64,000 nt of DNA from assembly GCA_945860295.1 (NCBI GenBank), contig CAMAQH010000002.1, forward strand, positions 1 through 64,000, in the 5' to 3' direction. Below, piece after piece: positions 35,674-44,717 of this stretch. Within the stretch, counting starts at the first letter, position 1, and each line of letters starts with the position of its first letter. Origin of the DNA: Prosthecobacter debontii (lineage in GTDB: Bacteria > Verrucomicrobiota > Verrucomicrobiia > Verrucomicrobiales > Verrucomicrobiaceae). The translations under genes were made by a program, and so were the position numbers. Under the pieces are notes generated by a model. It was not told where the DNA came from. It did no database searches and was given only the letters and a program-made list of their open reading frames with translations.

Positions 35674-36357
35674 ATGCCCAAAACCATCCTCGCTATCGGT
35701 GCCCATTATGATGACTGTCCGTATGGGCTGCCGGGCATTCTTTTGAAGGCGGTGCGGCAGCATCAGCGGGTGGTGATTCTCAGCCTGATCGGTGACTACG
35801 CCAACTGGCCGCCAGTGAAAGGACGCGAGGAGGCACTCAAGCAAAAGAGCATCGACATGGCAAAGGAACGAGGCATCGAGATGCGCTTCTTGAACTATTC
35901 CTCCATGGGATTCGAGGCGACTCTGGCCGCCAAGCGTGCGGTAGCTGAAGTGGTGGCGGATGTGAAGCCTGACACGGCTTTCATGCTCTGGCCGCGCGAC
36001 CGGCATCCAGATCACGAGGCGGCCTCAGCGATCTGCCATGCGGCGCTTTACCAGCCTGCGCGCTTGCTCGGGCGCGATCAGGTGCGCAGCCCTTCGGAAG
36101 TTTATTGGTATGACAATGGCCCAGGTCACACGATCGACTTCACGCCTGATACTTATGTCGATGTCAGTGACGAATGGCCTGCTGCTGTGGAATGGCTCGG
36201 CGGACTGATGGCCTTTGTTCGCAATGGTCCTTTGGATATTCAGAAAGAGGCTGCGGTGGAATCGAAGACGGTTTTGGCAAGGTATCGCGGGATGGCTTCA
36301 GGCGTGAAGTATGCGGAGGCTGTGAAGGCGGTGCGCCCTGTTGTCAGGGACATCTAA
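35674..36357 (+). CDS. PIG-L family N-acetylglucosaminyl deacetylase-like protein
   Basis: The 227-residue protein has the PIG-L/LmbE zinc signature: AIGAHYDDCPYGLPG at the N-terminus (His-Tyr-Asp-Asp in place of the usual His-Pro-Asp-Asp) and WPRDRHPDHEAASAI in the middle. The first motif binds zinc and the Asp base sits in DD. Members deacetylate GlcNAc-containing lipids or mycothiol/bacillithiol precursors. There is no signal peptide. It is transcribed alone. The Tyr substitution is noticeable, but the metal ligands are kept. Confidence 0.87.
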   Translation: MPKTILAIGAHYDDCPYGLPGILLKAVRQHQRVVILSLIGDYANWPPVKGREEALKQKSIDMAKERGIEMRFLNYSSMGFEATLAAKRAVAEVVADVKPDTAFMLWPRDRHPDHEAASAICHAALYQPARLLGRDQVRSPSEVYWYDNGPGHTIDFTPDTYVDVSDEWPAAVEWLGGLMAFVRNGPLDIQKEAAVESKTVLARYRGMASGVKYAEAVKAVRPVVRDI

Positions 36358-36418
36358 AGTGGAAGCTTTGCTTGTGCTGCATTGACAGGGAGGCAGCGCT
36401 TCCCTTGATTCTGTGCCC

Positions 36419-37288
36419 ATGCCGGAACCCGCTCCATCACCCCCAGCCGTCACCGTTGAGAACTTGACCAAGGTTTTCAAATCGGGATTGGGCAAGCAGG
36501 CCTTTGTGGCCGTGCGCGATCTTTCCCTCACGGTGCAGCCGGGTGAGGTCTATGGCCTGATCGGTCCGAATGGCTCCGGTAAATCGACGACGATGAAAGC
36601 CATCCTCGGACTGCTCTCACCGACTCAGGGCAGGACATCCATCTTTGGCAAATCCAGCACGGAAGTGGAAAGCCGACGTGATGTGGGCTTCCTGCCGGAG
36701 AACCCCTATTTTTACAAGCATCTCAACGGCCTGGAGACGCTCATGTTTTACGGTCGCTTGTGTAGCATGAGCGGTCGCGATCTCAAAGAGAAAGCGCGCG
36801 AGATGCTCGTGATGACCGGATTAGAAGATGCTGCTGATCGGCGCGTGTCAGGCTTCTCGAAAGGCATGCTGCAAAGGCTCGGTCTAGCCCAGGCGCTGCT
36901 GCATCAGCCACGGCTGATCGTGCTCGATGAACCGACCGCTGGTGTGGACCCCGCAGGCTCACGCAAAATTCGCGATTTGATCATGGGCTTCAAGGAGCGC
37001 GGCATCACGGTGCTGGTGACCAGTCATCTGCTAGAGCAGATCCAGGAGGTCTGTGACCGTGTCGGCATCATGGCGCATGGCCGCATGGTTCGTGAAGGTC
37101 GGCTTGAAGACCTGATTGCCGTGGAAAATGAAACCGAACTCGTGCTGGCGGATGCCTCACCCGAACTTCTCGCGCAGATCAAAACACTCATCGAAACCCA
37201 AGGCGGCGGAGCCAAGCTCGTCCGCTCAGGCCACTCACGCACGACGCTGGAGCGCCTATTTCTCGAAGCCACGGAGGAAACCAAGTGA
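36419..37288 (+). CDS. ABC transporter ATP-binding protein
   Basis: This 289-residue nucleotide-binding subunit of an ABC-2 type system has Walker A GPNGSGKST near residue 49, a divergent signature FSKGMLQRLGL near 145, Walker B LIVLDEPTAGVDP near 168 and a switch His in TSHLLEQ. The C-terminal 60 residues are a typical regulatory extension (LVLADASPELLAQI and onward). The ATG at 36419 is chosen over a GTG two codons earlier. It is followed directly by a permease gene (the TGA overlaps its ATG) and a TPR-like gene, forming a three-gene operon. Confidence 0.92.
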   Translation: MPEPAPSPPAVTVENLTKVFKSGLGKQAFVAVRDLSLTVQPGEVYGLIGPNGSGKSTTMKAILGLLSPTQGRTSIFGKSSTEVESRRDVGFLPENPYFYKHLNGLETLMFYGRLCSMSGRDLKEKAREMLVMTGLEDAADRRVSGFSKGMLQRLGLAQALLHQPRLIVLDEPTAGVDPAGSRKIRDLIMGFKERGITVLVTSHLLEQIQEVCDRVGIMAHGRMVREGRLEDLIAVENETELVLADASPELLAQIKTLIETQGGGAKLVRSGHSRTTLERLFLEATEETK

Positions 37289-38175
37289 TGAAGTATTCTT
37301 CTTTCTCCCCAGCCCGTATTTGGACACTCGCATCGGCCACGGTCACGCAGCTCGTGCGCATGAAGATCTTGGCCTTCCTGCTGGTCTTTTGTGTCATCGT
37401 TGTCGGTGCTGGTTTTGCGTTTCCGGTGATGAATCCTGAGCAGCAATTGAAGCTGCTGAAGGACGTGTCATTCGGGGCTTTGCAAATCTTCAGCATCGTC
37501 ATCGCCATCGTTGCCACATCACTCCTGCTGCCACGCGATCTGGAGGACCGTACGCTCTACACCATCTTGTCGAAACCTGTGCCGCGTTTCGAATACCTGC
37601 TCGGCAAGCTGCTCGGTGTGCTGGTGCTGATCGGCGTGGGCTTGATCCTCATGGACATCGCTTTCAGTGCGGTTCTCTGGTTACGGCAGACGATGGTGCT
37701 GGCTCAGTCCATCGGCGCCTTGAAGCAAGAAGGCGTGGCCACGCCAGAAGCTGTCGCGCAGTTGAATGAGTTCGTTGGTAAACAGGGCCTCACATGGAAT
37801 GTCCATTTCGGTGTGCTAGCGATTTTTTTGAAAGCCTCAGTGATCGCAGCGCTAGCGCTGATGATCTCCTGCTTTTCCACCAGCACTCTGTTCACGGTCG
37901 TCATCACCTTCTGTGTCACCATCATCGGTCACGGGCAGTCACTGATCCGCGAGTACTTCCTTCAGGGCCACTTTTCCAACGTGATTGAGAAGCTGCTGTC
38001 TGCCCTTCTCGCCATCGTTACTCCTGATCTTGGCGTGTTTGATGTGGTGGATAATGTGATCAATGGCGAACTCGTTTCGTCTGCCAGCATCGGCCTCATG
38101 CTCGGCACGACAGCGCTGTATCTCGTCGGCTACTCGGTCGTCTCTCACCTGCTCTTTGTGGAGAAAGAACTCTGA
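37288..38175 (+). CDS. ABC-2 type permease
   Basis: The 295-residue membrane protein has about six hydrophobic segments. It includes LLPRDLEDRTLYTILSKPVPR, the cytoplasmic loop characteristic of ABC2-type permeases such as NosY and YhaP relatives. The ATG at 37288 shares its first base with the TGA of the ATPase gene. With the upstream ATPase it would form an exporter of unknown substrate. The TPR-like gene starts at its stop codon. Confidence 0.86.
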   Translation: MKYSSFSPARIWTLASATVTQLVRMKILAFLLVFCVIVVGAGFAFPVMNPEQQLKLLKDVSFGALQIFSIVIAIVATSLLLPRDLEDRTLYTILSKPVPRFEYLLGKLLGVLVLIGVGLILMDIAFSAVLWLRQTMVLAQSIGALKQEGVATPEAVAQLNEFVGKQGLTWNVHFGVLAIFLKASVIAALALMISCFSTSTLFTVVITFCVTIIGHGQSLIREYFLQGHFSNVIEKLLSALLAIVTPDLGVFDVVDNVINGELVSSASIGLMLGTTALYLVGYSVVSHLLFVEKEL

Positions 38176-38966
38176 TGAAGCGCCACCTCCAAGCTCTGGT
38201 TGTTTTGCTCCTCCTCGGCAGCGTGAAGTTGCCGCTGGAGGAGTCGGTCACGCAGCACCTGCGAGCGGCGAAACTGCTGAGTAAACCGATCGACTTGGGC
38301 ATCCGCGAAAGCGTGGGGCAGATGAGCTTTGCCGCAGCGCTGGGCGGACTGCGTTCACTCATCGCCAGCATCACCTATCTGCGGGCATATCGGGCCTGGG
38401 AAAACATCGAGTGGGCCAAGGTGGACAGCCTTTTTCAGATCACCACGCGGCTACAACCGCGCTATCAAAACTACTGGGACGAAGCCTCATGGCACATGGC
38501 TTACAACGCCGCCTCAAGCTACCTCTACAATGAAGACATCGAGCCTATGGTGCGCGGCAAATTCTACGCGGATTACATTCAGCGTGGCATCGACATCTTG
38601 AACGAAGGCCTGCGCTTCTTGCCAGATGATGCACGGCTTTGGAACGCGCTGGCAGAGATTTACGACCGCCGAGTGCATGATCCGAAGAAGGCCGCCGAGT
38701 GTTACCTGGAAGTACACCGCATCAGTCACAATGACCGCTATGCGCGATTCGCTGGTTATCAGTATGCGCAGACCTCTGACCCGGAATTGTGGCAGAAGGC
38801 CTACACACTCCTGAAGACCGCCTATTATAAGAAGCAGCGGCAGCCCAGTGTGATCGAGCAGATCAAAAATCTGGAAGACAAACTGAAGCTTCCTCTGATG
38901 CAGCGCATTCCTGAAAAGCGCCAGGCTTTGGAGCAGCCTCAGGGCATGATTAGGCCGACCCAGTGA
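38175..38966 (+). CDS. TPR-like protein coupled to the ABC exporter
   Basis: The 263-residue protein has a hydrophobic N-terminus (MKRHLQALVVLLLLGSVKLP), likely a membrane anchor or signal. Helical repeats of TPR type follow, for example YQNYWDEASWHMAYNAASSY, RFLPDDARLWNALAEIYD and ARFAGYQYAQTSD. Verrucomicrobial genomes often have such a third gene after ABC-2 pairs. It overlaps the permease stop (TGATG), so it is probably part of the same complex or path. The exact role is unknown. Confidence 0.72.
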   Translation: MKRHLQALVVLLLLGSVKLPLEESVTQHLRAAKLLSKPIDLGIRESVGQMSFAAALGGLRSLIASITYLRAYRAWENIEWAKVDSLFQITTRLQPRYQNYWDEASWHMAYNAASSYLYNEDIEPMVRGKFYADYIQRGIDILNEGLRFLPDDARLWNALAEIYDRRVHDPKKAAECYLEVHRISHNDRYARFAGYQYAQTSDPELWQKAYTLLKTAYYKKQRQPSVIEQIKNLEDKLKLPLMQRIPEKRQALEQPQGMIRPTQ

Positions 38967-39032
38967 GCAGAAAATTCATGCTTAAGAACCATCTCCTTGC
39001 GCATGGCGGCCTTCTTGGTTTGATTGTTGGAA

Positions 39033-39770
39033 ATGAATCAACCAGCGCGTCCACCAGATGCGGGCCAGATGCCCGTTACACGCTGGACAGTCATCGCCCA
39101 GCTGCACAGTCGGGATGAAAAGATGGTCCGCCGCGCGCTGGATGACCTTTGCGCTCAATATCACTACCCACTCTACTGCTACATCCGCCTGCGCGGACTC
39201 AGCCATCACGATGCGGAGGACGCGCTGCACGACTTCCTGGCCAAATTCCTACGCCTAGATTCATTTCAGACTGCGGATGAATCAAAAGGCAAGTTGCGCA
39301 CTTTCCTACTCGTTAGCCTCAAGCGTTTTCTGACTAATTGGACGTGCCAACACAGTCATAGTGAGGAAACCAGCCTCGAAAGCGGCATCCATAACGAGAA
39401 TCTGGAGCACTACCAAAAAGAGCGCTTTTCCAATGAGGACTCGCCAGACCGCATCTTCGAACGCAAATGGGCTCAAGACCTACTGATCGGCGCACTCCAG
39501 CGTGTTCGGGAGAAGTATGCCCTTATCGGCAAAGAGCATGTTTTTGATGTCCTGCGCCCTGTTCTTTGCGGCAGCGGCAGCCTACGCGGAGAAGATGGTG
39601 TCGCGATGGCTTACTCACTCGGACTGAGCAGCGGCGCGCTGCGTGTGGCCCTGAATCGCCTGCTCAGAGACTATCGTGAAATGCTCGAATCCGACATAGC
39701 ACAGACCGTGTTCGATCGGGACAAAGTGAGTGAAGAGATCGCGTATCTAAAGCAAGCCTTTGCCAAGTAA
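39033..39770 (+). CDS. sigma-70 family RNA polymerase sigma factor (planctomycete type)
   Basis: The 245-residue protein has an extended ECF-like layout. Region 2 is near residues 20-85 (VTRWTVIAQLHS, ALDDLCAQYHYPLYCYIR and DAEDALHDFLAKFL), and region 4 is near 175-235 (VAMAYSLGLSSGALRVALNRLLRDYREML). The opening MPVTRWTVI and the long linker resemble the Planctomycetes/Verrucomicrobia sigma factors that are usually paired with a serine/threonine kinase. No kinase gene follows here, although a LamG-like tail lies 390 bases downstream. The start at the ATG at 39033 is preferred over a TTG. Confidence 0.85.
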   Translation: MNQPARPPDAGQMPVTRWTVIAQLHSRDEKMVRRALDDLCAQYHYPLYCYIRLRGLSHHDAEDALHDFLAKFLRLDSFQTADESKGKLRTFLLVSLKRFLTNWTCQHSHSEETSLESGIHNENLEHYQKERFSNEDSPDRIFERKWAQDLLIGALQRVREKYALIGKEHVFDVLRPVLCGSGSLRGEDGVAMAYSLGLSSGALRVALNRLLRDYREMLESDIAQTVFDRDKVSEEIAYLKQAFAK

Positions 39771-40157
39771 AGGGTGCATCTTGCACACAGGGAGCAACTG
39801 GCCTGGGAATTCTCAGCACAGCACGCGCAACTGATGCAGAGCGTGCAGTAAGGGCGGCATGATCGGCTATTCACAGAGATAGCGCATGAAACTGCGGCAA
39901 TGCTAGCAGGGCGAGCAGCAGCACCCGCGACGTCTGGGTGAATCAAAATAGATCTTCACCCAAATGCTTTACGAGTTTGCCTGTCGTTCGTGACAGACTT
40001 TCTGCGGAATCCTGATTTTCTCTTCCGCACAGGTGGCAAATTCTCGCGAATGCCGCAGTGCCGACCTTTATGACTGAGGCTTTATTCATTGAAGATCTCG
40101 ATGCCACAGTGCCTGTGCCTAGAACGACACCGCAAGGCACCTGAGGCGCTGGCGTGA

Positions 40158-40292
40158 ATCAATGGCAACGTGCTCGGAACAGTCACCGACTCGACCCTTG
40201 AAGAAGGCCACTTCGGAGTCGGAGCTAGCGACCACAACGGCACCCCAGCACTGATCAAAACCATCGAAGCACTCGATCTGGATGTGCCGTGA
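40158..40292 (+). pseudogene. LamG/concanavalin-like C-terminal remnant
   Basis: After a stop, a 44-codon frame reads INGNVLGTVTDSTLEEGHFG, VGASDHNGTPALIKTIEALDLDVP and then TGA. This matches the end of concanavalin-like (LamG or 3-keto-disaccharide hydrolase-type) domains, which often form the C-terminus of secreted proteins or of sigma-linked kinases in this phylum. The upstream part is lost or frameshifted. The other bases of 39771-40301 contain no gene that I can support; a 65-codon minus-strand frame at 39943-40140 is not family-like. Confidence 0.4.
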
Positions 40293-40301
40293 TCCCTCAT
40301 T

Positions 40302-41132
40302 TCACGCGCGGAAGCGGCGGGCGATCAGGCCGTGCTTCGGGCCTAATAGTAGAGCTAGGGCAAACAAGAGAGCCTGAGCCAGCACGATACAGGCTCCAGT
40401 GGCTCCGTTGATAAAGAAGCTGACATAGACACCGATGCAGCTCGCTAGCACGGATGAGGCGACAGCGATGAGGAGCATTCGATCAAAGCGATCCGTGAGC
40501 AGACGCGCGGTGCAGCCCGGCGTCACAAGCATGGCGACGACGAGGATGATGCCCACGGACTGCAACGAAGCGACGATGGTGCCTGCCAGCAGGGACAGCA
40601 GCACATAGTAGAGCATGGATGTGTTCAGGCCGATGGCGCGGGCATGAGCGGCATCGAAGCAAAACAGCAGCAAGTCTTTCCGCATCACCAGCACGACGAC
40701 TAGCGTCACGCTGGCGGCGATGATGGTCTGAATCATGTCATCACGCTCGATGCCAAGGATGTTGCCGAACAAAATGTGATTCAGATGCGCCTCCGTCTGG
40801 ATCTTGGTGAACATCACCAGCCCAAGCGCAAACAATCCGGTGAAGACGATGCCCATCACGGTGTCTTCTTTGATACGAGTGCTCGATTTGATCCAGCCGG
40901 TGGCGACAGCGCAGAGCAGGCCTGAGGCAAAAGCGCCGACAGCCAGTGGCAGGCCCATGCTGTAGGCCGCGACGATGCCAGGAAGCACGGCATGAGAGAT
41001 GGCATCGCCCATGAGCGACCAGCCTTTCAGAACAAGATAACAGGAGAGCACCGCACACACGGCCCCGACGAGCGCGCTGATCATCAGCGCCTCGTTCATG
41101 AAGCTGTATTGAAACGGGGTGAGGAGGTTCAT
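40302..41132 (-). CDS. metal ABC transporter permease (second)
   Basis: The 276-residue membrane protein belongs to the ABC-3 family of manganese, zinc or iron permeases, with about eight hydrophobic segments. The family cytoplasmic coupling region LMGDAISHAVLPG, IKSSTRIKEDTVMGIVF and [19 protein letters not shown] are all present. It resembles the neighbouring permease, and the two could form a heterodimer. Its ATG overlaps the stop of the first permease (ATGA). The linked mntR suggests manganese as substrate. Confidence 0.93.
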   Translation of the reverse strand: MNLLTPFQYSFMNEALMISALVGAVCAVLSCYLVLKGWSLMGDAISHAVLPGIVAAYSMGLPLAVGAFASGLLCAVATGWIKSSTRIKEDTVMGIVFTGLFALGLVMFTKIQTEAHLNHILFGNILGIERDDMIQTIIAASVTLVVVLVMRKDLLLFCFDAAHARAIGLNTSMLYYVLLSLLAGTIVASLQSVGIILVVAMLVTPGCTARLLTDRFDRMLLIAVASSVLASCIGVYVSFFINGATGACIVLAQALLFALALLLGPKHGLIARRFRA

Positions 41133-41980
41133 GACATGGCGGCGATGCGACGCTGCCTGCGTGCGGCAAGCAGACCATGTTTGGGAGCGAGGAACAGCAC
41201 GACGAGGAAGACCAGTGTCTGCAACACCACGATACAGCCGCCGGTGGAGCCATTTAAAAAGTAGCTACCATACGCGCCCAAGACACCGCAGAGCAGACCA
41301 GTGATCGTCGCAATGATGAGCATTTTGCCAAAGCGATCCGTCAGCAAATAAGCAGTGGCGCCCGGCGTCACCAGCATGGCAACGACAAGGCAGGCTCCGA
41401 CGGTTTGCAGCGCGGCGACGGCGGTGGCAGCGAGCAGGGAGAGCAGCAGAAAGTGGAGGAACGAGGTGTTCATCCCGAGGCTACGGGCGTGTGATTCATC
41501 GAAGCAGTAGAGCAGCAGATCACGCCACTTCAGGGTGAGCACGAGGATCGAGATTCCCGAAATGATGAGCACCTGCAGAATGTCGGGATCGGAGATGGCA
41601 AGGATGTTGCCAAAGATGATCGTGCGCAGATTCAGATTGCTCGGATAGAGCGAAAGCAGCAGCAAACCCAGCGCGAACCAGCTCGTGAAGATCACTCCGA
41701 TCACCGCGTCTTCACGCAGTCGAGTATGCCGCTTTACCCAGCCCATGCTCAGCGCCGCCAGAATACCCGCGACGAATGCACCGACGGAGAATGGAAGCCC
41801 CACGAGCCAAGCCAGCGACACGCCGGGCACCACCGCATGAGACAGCGCATCGCCCATCAGTGACCAGCCTTTGAGCGTGATGAAGCAAGACAAAAACGCG
41901 CACACGCCGCCGATGAGTCCGCTGACCAAGATGGCCTTCAGCATGTAGTCGTAGTGGAAAGGAGTGAGCAGGTCGGTCAT
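41129..41980 (-). CDS. metal ABC transporter permease (first)
   Basis: This 283-residue paralog of the next gene has the same ABC-3 motifs: [36 protein letters not shown] and [19 protein letters not shown]. The ends are similar ([15 protein letters not shown]). It begins at the ATG overlapping the ATPase stop (ATGA). Two distinct permeases in one operon are known in TroCD/SitCD-type manganese systems. Together with the ATPase, lipoprotein and porin it forms a five-gene unit. Confidence 0.93.
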   Translation of the reverse strand: MTDLLTPFHYDYMLKAILVSGLIGGVCAFLSCFITLKGWSLMGDALSHAVVPGVSLAWLVGLPFSVGAFVAGILAALSMGWVKRHTRLREDAVIGVIFTSWFALGLLLLSLYPSNLNLRTIIFGNILAISDPDILQVLIISGISILVLTLKWRDLLLYCFDESHARSLGMNTSFLHFLLLSLLAATAVAALQTVGACLVVAMLVTPGATAYLLTDRFGKMLIIATITGLLCGVLGAYGSYFLNGSTGGCIVVLQTLVFLVVLFLAPKHGLLAARRQRRIAAMS

Positions 41981-42885
41981 TTTCCGGCCTCCTTTTCCCG
42001 TTCCTTCACCAGTTTCTCGCGGCCTTCGCGGTCTTTGTATTCGAGATGGCCGTCTTTGCCGAAGACGAGCGGGCGTTCATCATCGGTAAGCAGCTTCACG
42101 GTACGTCCGTCGTGCTCTTGGATCGTTGATTGCTCGAAGTGGAACTGCCTGAGCACGCCACCGAAAGCCAGGGTGAGGTTCTTTTCGGTGAAGACGTCAT
42201 CGGTCGGGCCGGCGGCGAGCACGGTGCGATTGACGAGCACGACGTGGTCGCAAAACTCGGGCACGCTGCCGAGGTTGTGCGTGGAGACCAGGATGATGTG
42301 ACCGTCATCACGCAAGGCTCGTAGCAAAGAGATGATGGTCTCCTCAGTCGTCACATCCACACCGGTGAAAGGCTCGTCTAGCAGCATGATGCTACCGCGC
42401 TGGGCCAGGGCGCGCGCCAGGAAGACACGCTTCTTTTGGCCGCCGGAGAGTTCGCCGATCTGACGTTCTTTGAAGTCGCTCATGCCCACGCGATCCAGGC
42501 TTTCCGCGACGATGCGTTTGTCCGTGGCACTCGGGAGGCGCATGAAGTTCATATGGCCGTAGCGGCCCATCATCACCACGTCCCAGACGTTGACGGGGAA
42601 GGTCCAGTCCACTTCCTCGCTCTGCGGCACATAGGCGATGCGTTTGCCTCGTCGCGCTTGTTCGACCGATTTGCCTGCGATGCGGACGCTGCCCTTCACC
42701 GGCCTGATGAAACCCATAATTGCTTTAAAAAGCGTGCTCTTGCCGCTGCCGTTCACACCGACCAGCGCGCAGATGACGCCCGGCCCGAGTTTGAATGAAG
42801 CGTCCCGCAGGGCGACGATTCCATTCGCATAGGCCACGGTGACATCGGCGACCTCAATCGAGAGCGGGGGTGAGATTTCGCGCAT
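41977..42885 (-). CDS. metal ABC transporter ATP-binding protein (MntB/SitB-like)
   Basis: The 302-residue ATPase has Walker [10 protein letters not shown] near residue 44, signature [15 protein letters not shown] near 145, Walker [13 protein letters not shown] and the switch His in VSTHNLG. The order matches the TroB/ZnuC/SitB family. A Lys/Glu-rich C-terminal extension of about 50 residues is unusual; it might be regulatory. The substrate-binding protein gene ends 3 bases upstream. The regulator and the operators support manganese. Confidence 0.94.
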   Translation of the reverse strand: MREISPPLSIEVADVTVAYANGIVALRDASFKLGPGVICALVGVNGSGKSTLFKAIMGFIRPVKGSVRIAGKSVEQARRGKRIAYVPQSEEVDWTFPVNVWDVVMMGRYGHMNFMRLPSATDKRIVAESLDRVGMSDFKERQIGELSGGQKKRVFLARALAQRGSIMLLDEPFTGVDVTTEETIISLLRALRDDGHIILVSTHNLGSVPEFCDHVVLVNRTVLAAGPTDDVFTEKNLTLAFGGVLRQFHFEQSTIQEHDGRTVKLLTDDERPLVFGKDGHLEYKDREGREKLVKEREKEAGK

Positions 42886-42888
42886 GGG

Positions 42889-43794
42889 TTATCGGGATTG
42901 GGTGAAGGCTTTAACCAGCGTGTCTGCATTATATTCGAGCATTTTTAAATACGTCGGTGCCTGGCCTGTGGTGTCAGTCAGTGAATCCACATAGAGCACG
43001 CCGCCGAAACGAGCACCGGTTTCTTTGGCCACCTGACGCATGGCTTTGTCGCTAATCGTGCTTTCTGAAAAAACGACAGGGATGTGATTGGCGCGCACCG
43101 TGTCCACGACCTTCTGCACTTGCTGCGGCGTGCCTTCCTGATCGGCATTCACGGGCCAGAGATATAGTTCCTTGAGACCGTAATTGCGGATGAGATAGGA
43201 GAAAGCTCCCTCGCAGGAAACCAGCCAGCGCTGCTCTGCCGGGGTGATTTCGAGCTTCTTGCGCACGGGATCGTCCACAGCGCGCAACTTGGCGATGTAA
43301 GAGGATGCATTGGCGGTGTAGGTGGCCTCATTCACTGGATCGAGCTTCACCAGGGCCTTGCGGATGTTTTCCACATAGATAATCGCATTCGCGGGCGACA
43401 TCCATGAGTGCGGGTTCGGTTTGCCCGTGTAAGGACCTTCGCCGATGCCCATCGGCTCCACACCTTCACTTAGCACGACGGCGGGCACATGCTTCACCTG
43501 CTGGAGAAATTTCTCAAACCAGCGCTCCAGACCCATACCATTCCAGAGCACGAGATCAGCGTCCTGCGCCTTCACCAGATCCAGCGGCGTCGGTTCATAG
43601 TCATGGATCTCGGCGCCGGGCTTGATGATGGAGTCGACGATGGCGGCATCTCCGGCAATATTTTGCGCGATATCCTGGATGATGGTGAAGGTGGTGAGGA
43701 TGCGCTTCTTGCCGCCCACATCACGCCTGGCAGGCGGATCGCAGGAAATCAAAGGCAGGCAGATGAGAGCGAGAAGAAGGTGACGGTATTTCAT
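42889..43794 (-). CDS. metal ABC substrate-binding lipoprotein (TroA/ZnuA-like)
   Basis: The 301-residue protein starts MKYRHLLLALICLPLISC, a lipoprotein signal with lipobox (LISC), so it is anchored to a membrane. Cluster 9 metal-binding family features are IHDYEPTPLDLVKAQDADLV (His ligand), NPHSWMSPAN (His), CEGAFSYLIRNYGL (Glu) and YVDSLTD (Asp). The His/His/Glu/Asp set is that of manganese-, iron- and zinc-binding proteins; the Glu ligand leans to Mn/Fe. It has no His-rich loop, which argues against zinc. A TTG start four codons earlier is possible. Confidence 0.93.
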   Translation of the reverse strand: MKYRHLLLALICLPLISCDPPARRDVGGKKRILTTFTIIQDIAQNIAGDAAIVDSIIKPGAEIHDYEPTPLDLVKAQDADLVLWNGMGLERWFEKFLQQVKHVPAVVLSEGVEPMGIGEGPYTGKPNPHSWMSPANAIIYVENIRKALVKLDPVNEATYTANASSYIAKLRAVDDPVRKKLEITPAEQRWLVSCEGAFSYLIRNYGLKELYLWPVNADQEGTPQQVQKVVDTVRANHIPVVFSESTISDKAMRQVAKETGARFGGVLYVDSLTDTTGQAPTYLKMLEYNADTLVKAFTQSR

Positions 43795-43802
43795 GATGGA
43801 AA

Positions 43803-44585
43803 TCAAAAGCGGGAGCTCATGCCTGTGAACACGCCGACATCTGGTGCCGCACGATTCATGCCTAGACGCACACCGGCATCGAAGATCAGTGAATCAGTCA
43901 CGGCGTAAGTAAGGCCGGCGTCGAAGAGTGCCTGGCAATCTACGTCTTGTTCGGCGATGCCAACAACTTCGACATATAGGCCCAGCTTTTCAGTGAGGGA
44001 GATGCCGAGCGTGGCCGAGTGCAGCCATTCGAGATCGTAGCCAGTCGTGTCAGCATCAGGCGCGAGGTCCACTTCCGCCATGAGGCCGAGAGACACTCGA
44101 TCAGAAAGAGTGATCGCTAGCGGCACGATCAGGCCGCCAGCCCAGGCTTCGTCGCTGACATGAGTGTGGGTGGGAATCGTGACGTAAGGCATGACCGCCA
44201 GCGCCGTGGTGCCGCTGTCATTGCCCCAAAGGTTCTCTTTCAACCGCACCGTGATGTCGCCAAAGCCAGACGTCCTTGTGGAATCGCCTCGCTCCGACTC
44301 ACCGGCGACGGCGTGGCTGTTGACGATCATCTGGAGGTCGCTGCTAGGCGTCAGACCCATCTTGATGTTTATCTGGCCGTAGATCCACTGGTCTGACGCC
44401 GTGCCTTGGTTGGCATCGCGGCTGTAATCGAAGAAGCTCATCTCCAACTGAATCATTCCCGCTGGCACGGAGTAGGCGGACTCCGTCGTGTCTGGCCGGT
44501 CGGTGCTCATTTCCCGCAGCGGCTCTGCGCCGGGCAAGGCGGGGCAGGCGAGCAGAAGGAAGATAGGCAAAAGATGGGCGCGCAT
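43803..44585 (-). CDS. predicted outer-membrane channel in the manganese operon
   Basis: The 260-residue protein has a signal peptide (MRAHLLPIFLLLACPALPGA) and then the opening STDRPDTTESAYSVPAGMIQ of the transporter/MetA-pathway (Phenol_MetA_deg) outer-membrane barrel family. The rest is amphipathic beta strands (FFDYSRD, GDITVRLKENLWG, GYDLEWLHSATLGI) and it ends with aromatic Phe (SSRF), as outer-membrane barrels do. It lies 8 bases upstream of the lipoprotein gene, so it heads the five-gene operon. The two MntR-like palindromes are directly upstream. I infer that it admits Mn2+, as Bradyrhizobium MnoP does. Confidence 0.75.
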   Translation of the reverse strand: MRAHLLPIFLLLACPALPGAEPLREMSTDRPDTTESAYSVPAGMIQLEMSFFDYSRDANQGTASDQWIYGQINIKMGLTPSSDLQMIVNSHAVAGESERGDSTRTSGFGDITVRLKENLWGNDSGTTALAVMPYVTIPTHTHVSDEAWAGGLIVPLAITLSDRVSLGLMAEVDLAPDADTTGYDLEWLHSATLGISLTEKLGLYVEVVGIAEQDVDCQALFDAGLTYAVTDSLIFDAGVRLGMNRAAPDVGVFTGMSSRF

Positions 44586-44592
44586 GAGAATG

Positions 44593-44606
44593 TTAGGCTG
44601 GGCTAA
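44593..44606. promoter_or_regulatory. MntR-like operator, porin side
   Basis: The imperfect palindrome TTAGGCTGGGCTAA resembles DtxR/MntR family boxes and is extended to AATGTTAG...GGCTAAA. It is 7 bases upstream of the predicted outer-membrane channel start. Together with the second site it would let MntR loaded with Mn2+ repress the uptake operon. Confidence 0.65.
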
Positions 44607-44609
44607 AAA

Positions 44610-44627
44610 CATCAGCCCAGACTGATG
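44610..44627. promoter_or_regulatory. inverted repeat between the two MntR-like sites
   Basis: CATCAG (44610-44615) is the reverse complement of CTGATG (44622-44627), with a 6-base spacer. The surroundings GCCCA and TGGGC add a second weak pairing. Its place between the two operators suggests that it overlaps promoter elements. I cannot assign a regulator. Confidence 0.3.
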
Positions 44628-44640
44628 GGCAAGCAAAAGT

Positions 44641-44654
44641 TTAGCCTGGGCTAA
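44641..44654. promoter_or_regulatory. MntR-like operator, mntR side
   Basis: The perfect palindrome TTAGCCTGGGCTAA has arms TTAGCC and GGCTAA. Read on the opposite strand with its flanks it repeats the first site (AATGTTAGCC...GGCTAAA). The centres are 48 bases apart, so the sites flank a shared divergent promoter region. It probably serves autoregulation of mntR. Confidence 0.7.
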
Positions 44655-44717
44655 CATTTCTTACTCAGCCCTGAGATAGTGCTTTGTTGCAGCAGTGTTC
44701 TGGCTACTCCTCCGCAG

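Noticed and set aside
39943-40140. 65-codon minus-strand frame with a CHLC motif
   Set aside because: No upstream promoter or ribosome binding site, no recognisable family, and it lies in a decayed region next to a LamG-like tail. Too weak to call.
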